64,000 bases of DNA from Alistipes onderdonkii (GCF_025145285.1 NZ_CP102251.1:2356001-2420000), one strand, 5' to 3'. Counted from the stretch's first letter, positions 26,827 through 34,852 are shown. Numbers and translations are program-made. Notes: a model not told the origin generated them from the letters alone.

Positions 26827-27078
26827 TCAGGATTTTTCAGCCCGGCTGAGGATGGCAGGGCTTTGTACGTGCACGCCGAATTGGGCGGCTTTGGCGAGTA
26901 TGCGCCGCGCCAGTGCGGCTTTCTTCGCGTCGGGTGCATAGCGGAAATAGGCTTCCGCCGCGCGGACGTGCTCGGCGTCGACGAGCGGGAATTCGCGCGT
27001 TTCGGGGATGCCGAATGCCGAATCGGGAAGTTCGTGCCGCTCTGCAGCGGTGAGGCGGTCGTCGGTGTGTGTGGCCAT
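26827..27078 (-). CDS. Small DUF6582-like protein
   Basis: An 83-residue acidic/helical protein with LPDSAFGIPETREFPLVD followed by a helical A-rich tail (KKAALARRILAKAAQFG). The LPDSxFGxPExRxYP pattern is the hallmark of DUF6582, small proteins of unknown function often found as C-terminal domains in phage or plasmid proteins. Here it is free-standing. No own promoter was seen; it lies 87 bases downstream of yjbQ on the same strand and is probably cotranscribed. Confidence 0.75.
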   Translation of the reverse strand: MATHTDDRLTAAERHELPDSAFGIPETREFPLVDAEHVRAAEAYFRYAPDAKKAALARRILAKAAQFGVHVQSPAILSRAEKS

Positions 27079-27165
27079 GGTTTTTCCTGTTTTGGTTTTA
27101 TGCGTGGATACGCAAATTCCCGGCCAGCGTGTCTGCCCCCCCCCACCTGCGGCGGGATTCGCGGT

Positions 27166-27576
27166 TTACCCGATGATCGTGGCGACGATGCGGCGGCCTG
27201 GGGCGCGGTTGCGGAACTCGCAGAGATAAATCCCCTGCCAGGTGCCGAGGTTGAGCCTGCCGCGGGTGACGGGAACGGTGAGTTCGACGCCCGTGAGCGT
27301 CGATTTGGCATGTGCGGGCATGTCGTCGTCGCCTTCGAGCGTATGGGTGTAGTAGACCTCGCGTTCGCCTACCAGCCGGTCGAAGATCGCCCCGAGGTCG
27401 TTACGCACGTCGGGGTCGGCGTTTTCGTTGATCGAAAGCCCTGCGGAGGTGTGCTTGACAAAGAGGTGTACCAGTCCGGCGTCGGGCAGCGGCGGGAGGT
27501 GGGACAGCACCTCGTCCGTAACCAGGTGGAACCCGCGGCTGCGAGGCGTGAGGGTGAATTCTGCTTGCTGAACCAT
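27166..27576 (-). CDS. yjbQ: YjbQ/UPF0047 family protein
   Basis: A 136-residue UPF0047 protein, a trimeric beta-rich fold with weak thiamine-phosphate synthase activity described for E. coli YjbQ. Conserved landmarks are LFVKHTSAGLSINENADPDV (active-site His and Ser/Asn cluster), EGDDDMPAHAKSTLTG and RLNLGTWQGIYLCEFR. The start MVQQAEFTL fits the family length; the TACCTTTG element 23 bases upstream rules out the much longer in-frame start. Physiological substrate uncertain. Confidence 0.92.
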   Translation of the reverse strand: MVQQAEFTLTPRSRGFHLVTDEVLSHLPPLPDAGLVHLFVKHTSAGLSINENADPDVRNDLGAIFDRLVGEREVYYTHTLEGDDDMPAHAKSTLTGVELTVPVTRGRLNLGTWQGIYLCEFRNRAPGRRIVATIIG

Positions 27577-27599
27577 GGTGGAATATTGATGTACGTGTG

Positions 27600-27607
27600 C
27601 AAAGGTA
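27600..27607 (-). promoter_or_regulatory. -7 promoter element TACCTTTG for yjbQ
   Basis: Exact consensus on the minus strand, 23 bases before the yjbQ start. Confidence 0.65.
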
Positions 27608-27751
27608 CGAAAAATTGCGGGCCGCCGTGTCCCGGGAACGGGTATATGTTGCCGCCGGGGTCGGGCATGGTGCGGCAGCGGGAGATTATGCATCGAAATA
27701 TTGGAAAATCCGGTATTTATTTTGATCTTCGTAGCACTAAATGCCGCTATC

Positions 27752-28192
27752 ATGTCCGCTATCCTGAATTTCCTGTTCCCGGGGAAACCCCGGGATTCCC
27801 GCAGCTCGTGGCTGTTGCTTGCTGCGCGTGTCGTTTTCGGCCTGCTGCTGATGTCGCACGGCATCGCCAAGTTGCAGAACTTCGAGGCGCTCTCGGCGAC
27901 GTTCCCCGATCCGCTGGGTGTCGGGAGCCGGATGTCGCTCGTGCTGGCCGTTTTCGGGGAGGTCGTCTGCGCGGCCGGGTGTGTGGCCGGGTTACTCTAC
28001 CGGCTGGCGCTCATCCCGATGATCTTTACGATGTGTGTGGCTTTCTTTGCGGTACACGGCGGCGATCCCTTTGCCGCACGTGAGCCGGCGCTGGTTTACC
28101 TGGTTGTCTTCGTCCTGATGTACGCAGCCGGCCCCGGGCGCTACGCCGTCGATACGCTCATTGCACAACGGATCCGTGCGCCGAAGCGTTAG
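27752..28192 (+). CDS. DoxX family membrane protein
   Basis: A 146-residue inner-membrane protein with four hydrophobic helices and DoxX signatures (ARVVFGLLLMSHGIAKLQNF, FGEVVCAAGCVAGLLYRLALIP). DoxX proteins are small quinone- or redox-associated membrane subunits of uncertain role. The ATG at 27752 was chosen; the only longer in-frame start is a TTG at 27701. The 3' end overlaps the convergent small basic gene by 35 bases. Confidence 0.88.
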   Translation: MSAILNFLFPGKPRDSRSSWLLLAARVVFGLLLMSHGIAKLQNFEALSATFPDPLGVGSRMSLVLAVFGEVVCAAGCVAGLLYRLALIPMIFTMCVAFFAVHGGDPFAAREPALVYLVVFVLMYAAGPGRYAVDTLIAQRIRAPKR

Positions 28193-28460
28193 CCCCGGTT
28201 CTTGCCGAGGGTGGGGAGGATAGTAGGGGTGTCGTGAACCCGTTTCGTCCCCGGCTTCCGGCCAGGCGGCCGCCGCATGGAAACGATGAAGGCAGATGCC
28301 TTTTATCATCTGCCCTCAGCTTTTTGCGGTCATAGACCTTTTTCGACTTGTGTACCCGGCTGAAATTGACCGGGCGGTCGTGATTCCCGATCTCGGCCTC
28401 ACGGCTTGCCCTGCGGTTGGCCTTGAGGTAATCACGCAGTCCGTTCGTCTTTGTTTTCAT
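28158..28460 (-). CDS. Small basic protein typical of Bacteroidales
   Basis: A 100-residue strongly basic protein starting MKTKTNGLRDYLKANRRASREAEIG, with the segment FSRVHKSKKVYDRKK. I recognise this pattern (a D/EYLKA..R.SREAE N-terminus, then RVHKSKK.Y.RK) as a conserved Bacteroidetes small protein of unknown function. The conserved part ends near residue 55; the Gly/Ser/Arg-rich tail is probably a non-conserved extension. It has a perfect TATCTTTG promoter 22 bases upstream and overlaps the DoxX 3' end on the opposite strand. Basicity suggests nucleic-acid or ribosome association. Confidence 0.75.
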   Translation of the reverse strand: MKTKTNGLRDYLKANRRASREAEIGNHDRPVNFSRVHKSKKVYDRKKLRADDKRHLPSSFPCGGRLAGSRGRNGFTTPLLSSPPSARTGANASAHGSVVQ

Positions 28461-28482
28461 CACTACATCGGTTTTACGGGGG

Positions 28483-28490
28483 CAAAGATA
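28483..28490 (-). promoter_or_regulatory. -7 promoter element TATCTTTG
   Basis: Exact consensus on the minus strand, 22 bases before the small basic protein's start codon. Confidence 0.65.
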
Positions 28491-28546
28491 ATCGGAATAT
28501 TTTAAGGGGGAGCGCCCTGAGGCTAATTTCCCGCTCCGGTGCCGTA

Positions 28547-29254
28547 TTATGCCTGCTGCAGGTCGGCGAACCAATAGGAATAGCTCTTTTCCGACCCGTC
28601 GTCAAGGCGGATGCGGTAACTTCGGCGCAAAGGCGTGCCGAGCCGGAACGGGACGGGGGTGCGGAAGATCGGCCCGTCGTAGCAGAATGTGTGGTATTCG
28701 CCGTTTTCGCCGTTGGGATCGACGCCCGCAGGCAGCGAGGCGATGAATGCGGGGTCTATCTCGCGCCCGACGGCGTCGGCGTCAAGGCTGTCGGCCATCG
28801 TGGTGACGATGACCGTCCTGAGCCCCGAGACAAGGAAGTCGTGCATCACGTCGCCGGAGGATTTTCCCCAGAGCGGTTCCGCGATCCCGATGCCATGGGG
28901 TGCGAGTTTCTGCTCGCGGTATTTGCGTACGTCGTGCAGGAAGATGTCCCCGAAGATGAAACAGGTTACGCCCTGCGCCTTGAAATGCTCCACGGCACGG
29001 GACATGGCAGCCCCGTAGTCCTCCATATTGCCTTTCGGGCTGAGGTCGACGATGTGCAGGGGGATGCCGATACTGTCGGCCTGTGCCTGCAGCAGGGCGG
29101 TCGGGATGCCGTGCATGGTCGAACGGTGCGTGTCTCGGTTTACGGTCGTCAGCAATGCGACGATTTCGTATTTGCCCGACTGCATCGCCCGCAGCAGGGC
29201 ATGGGCGGAGTCCTTGCCGCCGCTCCAGTTGAAAACCGCCTTTATCCGTTCCAT
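28547..29254 (-). CDS. DUF71/COG2102 ATP-pyrophosphatase (Dph6-like; possible B12-salvage type)
   Basis: A 235-residue N-type ATP-pyrophosphatase of the DUF71 family, with the PP-loop VFNWSGGKDSAHALL at the N-terminus and family motifs FGDIFLHDVRKYREQ and DPNGENGEYHTFCYDGPIF. In eukaryotes and archaea relatives amidate diphthine (Dph6), but bacteria lack diphthamide; published comparative genomics proposed that some bacterial DUF71 proteins act in B12 (corrinoid) salvage. A cobalamin riboswitch lies 0.7 kb away on the other strand, which fits that proposal. The gene overlaps the DUF2284 gene by 13 bases, so the two are translationally coupled. Confidence 0.85.
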   Translation of the reverse strand: MERIKAVFNWSGGKDSAHALLRAMQSGKYEIVALLTTVNRDTHRSTMHGIPTALLQAQADSIGIPLHIVDLSPKGNMEDYGAAMSRAVEHFKAQGVTCFIFGDIFLHDVRKYREQKLAPHGIGIAEPLWGKSSGDVMHDFLVSGLRTVIVTTMADSLDADAVGREIDPAFIASLPAGVDPNGENGEYHTFCYDGPIFRTPVPFRLGTPLRRSYRIRLDDGSEKSYSYWFADLQQA

Positions 29255-29814
29255 GTCACATGTCCGGCGTTGTGGAAGAATCCGCAGACGAGGGTCAGGT
29301 ATTCGGGCAATTTGCCGTCCGTGCCCCATTTCAGGTCGATGCCGAAGAGCTCGGCGGTAGTTTTGCCGATGTCGAATCCGCAGGCTTCGAGCGACGGGCG
29401 CACCAGTTCGGGGTGTCGGCAGGGCTTTCCGTCGGGACGTGTGCAGGTGCCTTCGGGGCAGTGGAGGCATGTCCCGACGTAGGCGAACGATAGGCCGCCG
29501 TACTGCCGTTCCATCCCGAGCAATTGCTGTTCGAGGCGTCTGCGTTCGGGCAGGATCAGCCGTCCGGCTTCCGAAAAGGGGAGCCCCTGCTTTTGCGGAA
29601 CGATTTTCGTGACGGTGAGCAGTGCCGTGGCGTAGCCGGAAAGGTACCTCCCGACGCTGAATCCGAAAGGGGGGCATCCCCAGCTGCGCCCGTAATTGGG
29701 GCAGGCGAGGCAGTAGCCCCCGATCCGTTCGGCATCGCGGAAACGGGCGATGTAATCGGCAGCGGGAAGTTCCGCCGAAAAATCCCGGGCCGTATATGGA
29801 AGCGAAATATCCAC
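29242..29814 (-). CDS. DUF2284 cysteine-rich metal-binding protein
   Basis: A 190-residue protein of the DUF2284 family. Two cysteine clusters are visible: CLACPNYGRSWGCPPF (C-x2-C-x8-C) near residue 35 and CLHCPEGTCTRPDGKPCRHP near residue 115, likely iron-sulphur or zinc ligands. The start codon is GTG at 29814; no ATG gives a better N-terminus. It overlaps the downstream DUF71 gene by 13 bases. In other bacteria DUF2284 proteins are often near corrinoid- or methyltransferase-related genes, but no activity is established. Its divergent neighbour is a cobalamin riboswitch. Confidence 0.82.
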   Translation of the reverse strand: MDISLPYTARDFSAELPAADYIARFRDAERIGGYCLACPNYGRSWGCPPFGFSVGRYLSGYATALLTVTKIVPQKQGLPFSEAGRLILPERRRLEQQLLGMERQYGGLSFAYVGTCLHCPEGTCTRPDGKPCRHPELVRPSLEACGFDIGKTTAELFGIDLKWGTDGKLPEYLTLVCGFFHNAGHVTWNG

Positions 29815-29900
29815 GTGGTAAAAATAGCGGTTTTACCGTGCCGTGGTGCCGGTTTGTGAAAATAATCCGGATTTCCGGACAATTTTTCGGAATAATCCGC

Positions 29901-29908
29901 TATATTTG
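29901..29908 (+). promoter_or_regulatory. -7 promoter element TATATTTG for the riboswitch transcript
   Basis: Exact consensus immediately before the cobalamin riboswitch; transcription would begin at about 29915. Confidence 0.7.
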
Positions 29909-29915
29909 CTTCAGA

Positions 29916-30085
29916 TTTGGTTCTCCGCTCCCCGTCGCGGGAGGGTGTGAAAAGGGAATCGGGTGTAAATCCCGGACAGTCCCGCTGCTGTGAAGCCCCG
30001 TGACGTTCCGAATATCTCAGCCACTGCCCCGCGGGGCGGGAAGGCTTCGGGACAGGGGTCAGTCAGAAGACCTGCCAGATCGATT
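29916..30085 (+). promoter_or_regulatory. Cobalamin (B12) riboswitch
   Basis: Core elements of the cobalamin aptamer occur in order: GGGAATCGGGTGTAAATCCC with CGGACAGTCCCGC (about 29956-29986), CTGTGAAGC, the B12 box GCCACTG at 30020-30026, GGGAAGGC at about 30038-30045, and the closing AGTCAGAAGACCTGCC (30061-30076). The aptamer is complete and on the plus strand. Such RNAs switch off downstream genes when adenosyl- or methylcobalamin is plentiful. The first open frames downstream are two small unknown genes rather than the usual btuB or cob genes. Confidence 0.95.
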
Positions 30086-30129
30086 CGTTGTCGGAAAGCC
30101 CCGCGGACTGGGCGTCTGGTTTCGGTCGT

Positions 30130-30339
30130 ATGATGCTTTGGGATTTTATGCAATCGGCGTTTTGCAGGGATTACTGTCCTGTTTTTCGATGCAAGGTTCA
30201 GGCGCGCGGCCGGGCGGAACCCGGACGTATTCCTGCAAGCCGTGCGGCGGAAATTTTGAGAATTGACAAACCGGAAAGGCATGGTAATATGGAACACGAT
30301 GCTGTAATGAATTTTGGGATGCGGCCATGTCTTTTGTAA
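30130..30339 (+). CDS. Small Cys-containing ORF under the B12 riboswitch, 69 aa
   Basis: Family not recognised. The frame starts at ATGATG, about 50 bases after the aptamer, and ends 6 bases before the next start codon, an arrangement expected for coupled genes. It contains FCRDYCPVFRC (C-x3-C-x4-C) near the N-terminus, a basic middle and an ordered-looking tail (EHDAVMNFGMRPCLL). Codon use is less GC-biased than neighbours (CGA, AGA, TTG, GTA appear), so it could be a rapidly evolving or recently acquired gene, or leader sequence without coding function. An in-frame ATG at 30088 lies too close to the aptamer. Confidence 0.5.
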   Translation: MMLWDFMQSAFCRDYCPVFRCKVQARGRAEPGRIPASRAAEILRIDKPERHGNMEHDAVMNFGMRPCLL

Positions 30340-30345
30340 ATAACG

Positions 30346-30717
30346 ATGGTTATGAATATCGTACTGTATGGAGTATCGGCGGAAATCGCCGGGAAAATCG
30401 CCGGGAAATACGGCCTCAAACTGATAAGTACACCCGATAAGTTCCAGCCTTCGGGAACCGTGGTGCTGGTGCCGCCGATGGGCACCCCGCGGCAGTTGCT
30501 CGCCTTCTACAATGCCATGCTGCGCCATGAGGACGACGTCGATGCGGTGATCGTCTGCGGTATCGAATCCTGCGAGGCGGCCAGCACGGTGCAGTATTGC
30601 ACGCCCCCGGGGAAATTCTTCTCGCTGGGCGGTGACCTCGAACCCGAAGAACTGGAGTCGGAGTTGTACGTGATCCTCGATTCCCTGTTTGCGGAAGGCA
30701 ACCAGATCAATTTCTAA
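30346..30717 (+). CDS. Hypothetical protein under B12 riboswitch control, 123 aa
   Basis: Family not recognised. It begins MVMNIVLYGVSAEIAGKIAGKYG (a second possible start is Met3) and looks like a small alpha/beta protein: hydrophobic strands NIVLYGV, TVVLVPPM and AVIVCG alternate with helices, as in a partial Rossmann-like fold. Two cysteines sit in VIVCGIESCEAAS. No signal peptide. It is the first gene of normal length after the cobalamin riboswitch and has no other promoter in view, so B12 repression is likely. A role in cobalamin handling is inferred from regulation only. Confidence 0.75.
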   Translation: MVMNIVLYGVSAEIAGKIAGKYGLKLISTPDKFQPSGTVVLVPPMGTPRQLLAFYNAMLRHEDDVDAVIVCGIESCEAASTVQYCTPPGKFFSLGGDLEPEELESELYVILDSLFAEGNQINF

Positions 30718-30956
30718 GTCCCGGGGGCAGGTATCGCCGCAGTTGCGGTGCACCGTTCCCGGCCGGCATAATCCGGGATTATATCCTCCCGTGCGCGGGC
30801 GGAACTGTTGCGTATTTCTGCGTGCCGGGCCGTTTGGGGTATGGGTGTCCTGAGGTCGGTGCGGGGCGCCGCATGGGGTTATACCCGCGTGCAGCGTCGT
30901 GCGACCGCGGTGCCCGGCATGTCTGCTGTGGGCATTATTTTCATGATGCCAGAATT
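30718..30956. other. Intergenic region between convergent genes
   Basis: These 239 bases separate the riboswitch-controlled gene from the 3' end of mnmE. No gene was seen. A weak hairpin GGCAT/ATGCC (about 30930-30950) is the only terminator-like structure. Confidence 0.4.
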
Positions 30957-32312
30957 TTATTTCCCCACACAGTGCTTTGAAAAGATGTGTTTGAGCACCT
31001 CTTCGGAGGCTAACGCATTGCGTCCCGTGACACTGCCGACATGGTGGATGACCTGGCGGATTTCTTCGCTCAGCAGGTCGGTCTGAAGGCCGCTGCCGAG
31101 CCCGTCGAGGGCCCGGCGGAGCGCATCGCCTGCGGCCGTGAGGGCTTCGTAATGGCGGTTGTTCGAAACGATTGCGTCGCCGTGGTAGAGGGCTTCCGTA
31201 TCTACAAAGGAGCGCAATATCCGGCGCAGGCGGTCTATGCCGTCGCCGTTGCGGGCCGAAATGCCGATCGTGCCTTCGGGCAGGGGGCTGTCCGGTGCCG
31301 TATCCGTTTTATTTACCAGCACCAGCAGTTTCTGGTCGGCGCGGAGCGGGAATTCCGGGGCAACGGGCGCACCTGCGGCAAGGCGTGCCGCATCGGTCAT
31401 GTAAATCACGATCTGCGCCCGCTCGATGCTCGACATCGTGCGCTGGATGCCCATCTGTTCCAGCCGGTCGTCCGTTGCGCGGATACCCGCCGTGTCGAGG
31501 AACCGGAAGACGACCCCGTCGATGTTGATCCGCTCCTCGATGACGTCGCGCGTCGTGCCGGCGATGTCGGAAACCAGGACGCGCTCTTCGTTGAGCAGGC
31601 GGTTGAGCAGTGTGCTCTTGCCGACGTTCGGGGCTCCCGTGATCGCTACGGCGACCCCCTCCTTGATGGCATTCCCAAGCGTGAACGAATTGCGCAGGGC
31701 GTCGATATGCGCCCCGATCCGCTGCATCGCCTCCCGCAGTTGCGCGCGGTCGGCGAATTCGACCTCTTCTTCCGAAAAGTCGAGTTCCAGTTCGAGGAGC
31801 GCAGTGAGTTCCAGCAGCTTTGCGCACAGTCCTTCCAGCGCGTCGGAATAACCTCCCCGCATCTGGTTCGCGGCGAGCGCATGGGCCGCGCGCGACGATG
31901 AAGCGATGATGTCGGCCACGGCCTCGGCCTGTGATAGGTCTAACTTGCCGGCGAGGTAGGCGCGGATGGTGAATTCACCCGGCCCGGCCATGCGGGCGCC
32001 GGAGACGGTGAGCAGCCGCAGGATCTCGGAAACGATGTATTGCGATCCGTGGCAGGATATCTCGGCGGCATCCTCGCCGGTATAGGAGCGGGGTGCACGG
32101 AATACCGTGACCAGCACGTCGTCCAATACGCGGCCCTCGTCCACGATTTCCCCGTAGTGTACCGTGTAGCCTGCTGCTGCGGCCAGCGGTTCCCGGCCGC
32201 GGAAGATACGGTCGCAGATGCGCAACGCCTCCTCCCCGCTGATGCGGATGACGGCTAATGCCCCTCCTGCGGCAGTTGCCGGGGCGGCGATGGTATCGTG
32301 ATCCCGGATCAT
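30957..32312 (-). CDS. mnmE: tRNA modification GTPase MnmE
   Basis: A 451-residue MnmE (TrmE), which with MnmG makes 5-carboxymethylaminomethyl-uridine at the tRNA wobble base. The N-terminal folate-binding domain (IAAPATAAGGALAVIRISG), a helical domain and an inserted GTPase domain with G1 GAPNVGKST (about residue 224), G3 DTAGIR and G4 NKTD are all present. The C-terminus ends HCVGK, the family's catalytic cysteine signature. It is the last gene of the parA-parB-DUF5683-mltD-mnmE series, with a 1-base gap to mltD. Confidence 0.96.
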   Translation of the reverse strand: MIRDHDTIAAPATAAGGALAVIRISGEEALRICDRIFRGREPLAAAAGYTVHYGEIVDEGRVLDDVLVTVFRAPRSYTGEDAAEISCHGSQYIVSEILRLLTVSGARMAGPGEFTIRAYLAGKLDLSQAEAVADIIASSSRAAHALAANQMRGGYSDALEGLCAKLLELTALLELELDFSEEEVEFADRAQLREAMQRIGAHIDALRNSFTLGNAIKEGVAVAITGAPNVGKSTLLNRLLNEERVLVSDIAGTTRDVIEERINIDGVVFRFLDTAGIRATDDRLEQMGIQRTMSSIERAQIVIYMTDAARLAAGAPVAPEFPLRADQKLLVLVNKTDTAPDSPLPEGTIGISARNGDGIDRLRRILRSFVDTEALYHGDAIVSNNRHYEALTAAGDALRRALDGLGSGLQTDLLSEEIRQVIHHVGSVTGRNALASEEVLKHIFSKHCVGK

Positions 32313-32313
32313 G

Positions 32314-33687
32314 TTATCTTCCTTCGATGCGGATTCGCTGTCCCAGACGGAGTTTATGGGCGTTTTTGATGCCGTTCCAGCGCATCAGCTGCGCTGTGGT
32401 CACGCGGTAGCGGCGGGCGATGGCGCCCAGCGTATCGCCCTTCTTGACCACGTAGACCGTACCCGAGCGTTCCTGGCGTTTCTTGTCGATGTTCGCCGGG
32501 TTGATGTACTCCTTGAGGTAGGCCGAGTCTTTGGCGAAGATCGCAGGTTCGTTGGCGATGTATTGCGTGATGTTGCGCTGCGGCAGCACGAGCGTATAGG
32601 GCTTGGTCGTGGCCGGGATGATATCGAGTTTGTATTGCGGGTTGAGCTGCCGCAGGGTCTCGATCGGGATGTCGATCGTCGAGGCGATCTGCCCGAGGTG
32701 CATCAGCCGGTCGATGCGGATGGTATCCGTGGCCAGCGGGATCGGGGCTTCGGTGAGTTCGATGCCGTGCTGGCGGTGATAGGCATAGGCGTACGAGGCG
32801 CCGATGAATGCGGGGACGTAGCCGCGCGTTTCGCGGGGCAGGTAGTCGTAGATGTCCCAGAATGTGCGCCCGTTGCCGCCGGAGCGGGCTATTGCCTTGT
32901 TGACGTTGCCCGGGCCGCAGTTGTAGGCGGCGATGGCCAGCGACCAGTCGTTATAGATGGCATAGAGGTCTTTCAGGTAGCGGCAGGCGGCCTGTGTCGA
33001 ACGGACAGGGTCGCGGCGTTCGTCGACCAGCGAGTTGACTTCCAGTCCGTAGCTTTTGCCCGTCGAGGGCATGAACTGCCACAGGCCTACGGCGCCCATC
33101 GGCGACACGGCCGTGGTGGAAAGCGCCGATTCGATGATCGGCAGTGCCCGCAGTTCGACGGGGAGCCCCTCCTTGAGCAGTTCGTCCTCGATGAGCGGGA
33201 AATAGTACTGCGACATGCCCAGGATGCGGCTGATCGTGCCGTAGCGCGAATCGGTGTAGCGGTTGATATAACCCCGTACGATGTTGTTGTAAGGCAACTG
33301 GATCGGCGAAACGAGCGCCCGCAGCCGCTGGATGTAGACCGAATCGGGAGTCGTGCTTTCGGCCGTGCTGTCGACCAGGATGTAGTTGTCGAAAAATTCC
33401 TGGTAGGAATCCCCGCATTGCCGTTCGCGCCACACGGCGACCAGCGAATCGGCCTGTTCTGCCGAAAGTCCGAGCGTCATGTCGTCGTACTGCACCTCGG
33501 CGGGGTCGGGAAGTTCGGGCTCCTCCGGCTCGGGAGCGGCTTGCTGCTCGGCCACGGGGGCGGTCGGGGGCGTTACGACGGCTTCGGTCTTGTTTTTCTT
33601 CTTGTCTTTTTTGCGGGGGCGGCGGTCGAGTGCCGAGGCCGGGACGGCGACTGCCAGTAGCAGCAGTATGGTCAGGAGGGTTCTCAT
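32314..33687 (-). CDS. mltD: Membrane-bound lytic murein transglycosylase (MltD-like) with LysM
   Basis: A 457-residue periplasmic lytic transglycosylase that cleaves peptidoglycan glycan strands to 1,6-anhydromuramyl products. After a signal peptide (MRTLLTILLLLAVAVPASA) and a Pro/Glu/Lys-rich linker comes the SLT goose-lysozyme-like domain with the catalytic Glu near residue 184 (ALPIIESALS), GLWQFMPSTG and AIAAYNCGPGNV motifs. The C-terminus has one LysM (VYVVKKGDTLGAIARRY, about 410-455). It sits 3 bases after the DUF5683 gene in the parAB operon. Confidence 0.94.
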   Translation of the reverse strand: MRTLLTILLLLAVAVPASALDRRPRKKDKKKNKTEAVVTPPTAPVAEQQAAPEPEEPELPDPAEVQYDDMTLGLSAEQADSLVAVWRERQCGDSYQEFFDNYILVDSTAESTTPDSVYIQRLRALVSPIQLPYNNIVRGYINRYTDSRYGTISRILGMSQYYFPLIEDELLKEGLPVELRALPIIESALSTTAVSPMGAVGLWQFMPSTGKSYGLEVNSLVDERRDPVRSTQAACRYLKDLYAIYNDWSLAIAAYNCGPGNVNKAIARSGGNGRTFWDIYDYLPRETRGYVPAFIGASYAYAYHRQHGIELTEAPIPLATDTIRIDRLMHLGQIASTIDIPIETLRQLNPQYKLDIIPATTKPYTLVLPQRNITQYIANEPAIFAKDSAYLKEYINPANIDKKRQERSGTVYVVKKGDTLGAIARRYRVTTAQLMRWNGIKNAHKLRLGQRIRIEGR

Positions 33688-33690
33688 CGG

Positions 33691-34851
33691 TTAGAATTTG
33701 ATGCTCATGTTGAAGCCGAATACCGGGCGGTTGCCGCCGAGCGAGGGCACGTAGGTGTAGTCGACCATCGGTTCGAGGTTCATCGTCAGGTCGTCCGAGA
33801 TGTCGTAGTCCTTGAGGTGGGCGTCGACGTGGGCATCGACGATCTGCAATACGTACAGGCCCGCGGAGATGATGATGCACAGGTCGCGGTTGCGCCGGAA
33901 GTTATTGCGCAGGTTGCGGATATAATCCGCCGAATAGCGGCCGTGGAATTCGTCGGTGGGGCCGTCCGGATATTTATCGGGGTTTTGTTCGTAGTCGCTC
34001 AGCAGCCTGTAGGCCTTCTTGAAACGCTGGTAGCCGCGGTTGTTCCAGTCGATGCAGTAGATCATCGCCGCGAAACCGCCGACCACGAAGGGGACTTTCC
34101 AGTAACTTTTGTTGTAGATCTGCCCCGCGCCGGGGAAGATGCAGGCCAGCGTCGTGGCCTTCTTGACGTTCGACACATCGTTGGTCGAGTAGTTTACCGC
34201 CGCATCGCCGATGAAATAGATGTACGAGGCGACGGTCAACCCCAGGTAGACCTGGCGGCGGGTGTTGCTGCGGATCATCTTGGCCTGCAGTGCGTCCAGT
34301 TCGGGCGTACGCGTGAGGTTTTTGTCGGTATAGGCGTCATACTCGCGCTTGAGCGGCTTGTATGTCCTGTTTTCGTTGATGTAGAGCGCCAGCCCCGCTC
34401 CCACCGTACCGTAGAGTATGGGCAGCTTCCAGTATTGTTTGTTGTATATCTGTCCGTAGCCGGGCAGAACGGTCGAGATCCAGCAGACCTTCGAAAGCGA
34501 CATCGAGTCACTCATGAGCCAGCCTTTCTTGTGCCGCATGGAATCCGGTTCGGTCTTGATGCCGGCCAGCCTGAGCTGCATGAGCGAGTCCGTGGCGCGG
34601 ATGTCGTCCGTGCGCAATGCCGTCACGGCGAGCGAATCGGCCGTGAAGTCCAGTGCCATGAGCGAGTCGAGTTCGCGCGCGAGGGCGTTGTTGGCCAGCG
34701 AATCGCTCTTGTGGCGCAGCGAATCCGGCTTGACGAACATGCCGCCGCGTACGATGGTGCGCGCCCCGCGGTGGAGCTGTGCCTCGGCGGGGAGCCACAA
34801 CATGAGCGCCGCGAGCATCGGCAGCAGGTGTCTGAACCGGATACTTCCCAT
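33691..34851 (-). CDS. DUF5683 domain protein
   Basis: A 386-residue envelope protein with a signal peptide (FRHLLPMLAALMLWLPAEA). After a Ser/Asp/Leu-rich region comes the DUF5683 domain, here with a visible internal duplication: VLPGYGQIYNKQYWKLPI near residue 130 and IFPGAGQIYNKSYWKVPF near residue 250, each followed by a hydrophobic helix. Its function is unknown; the family is restricted to Bacteroidetes and is regularly found between parB and lytic transglycosylase genes, suggesting a link between chromosome partition and envelope growth. Start chosen 1 base after the parB stop. Confidence 0.88.
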   Translation of the reverse strand: MGSIRFRHLLPMLAALMLWLPAEAQLHRGARTIVRGGMFVKPDSLRHKSDSLANNALARELDSLMALDFTADSLAVTALRTDDIRATDSLMQLRLAGIKTEPDSMRHKKGWLMSDSMSLSKVCWISTVLPGYGQIYNKQYWKLPILYGTVGAGLALYINENRTYKPLKREYDAYTDKNLTRTPELDALQAKMIRSNTRRQVYLGLTVASYIYFIGDAAVNYSTNDVSNVKKATTLACIFPGAGQIYNKSYWKVPFVVGGFAAMIYCIDWNNRGYQRFKKAYRLLSDYEQNPDKYPDGPTDEFHGRYSADYIRNLRNNFRRNRDLCIIISAGLYVLQIVDAHVDAHLKDYDISDDLTMNLEPMVDYTYVPSLGGNRPVFGFNMSIKF

Positions 34852-34852
34852 A

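Noticed and set aside
29811..29818. CCACGTGG palindrome as a possible parS site
   Set aside because: Only the 8-base core is symmetrical; the flanks do not extend to the 14-16-bp parS-like palindrome, and it lies within the start of the DUF2284 gene.
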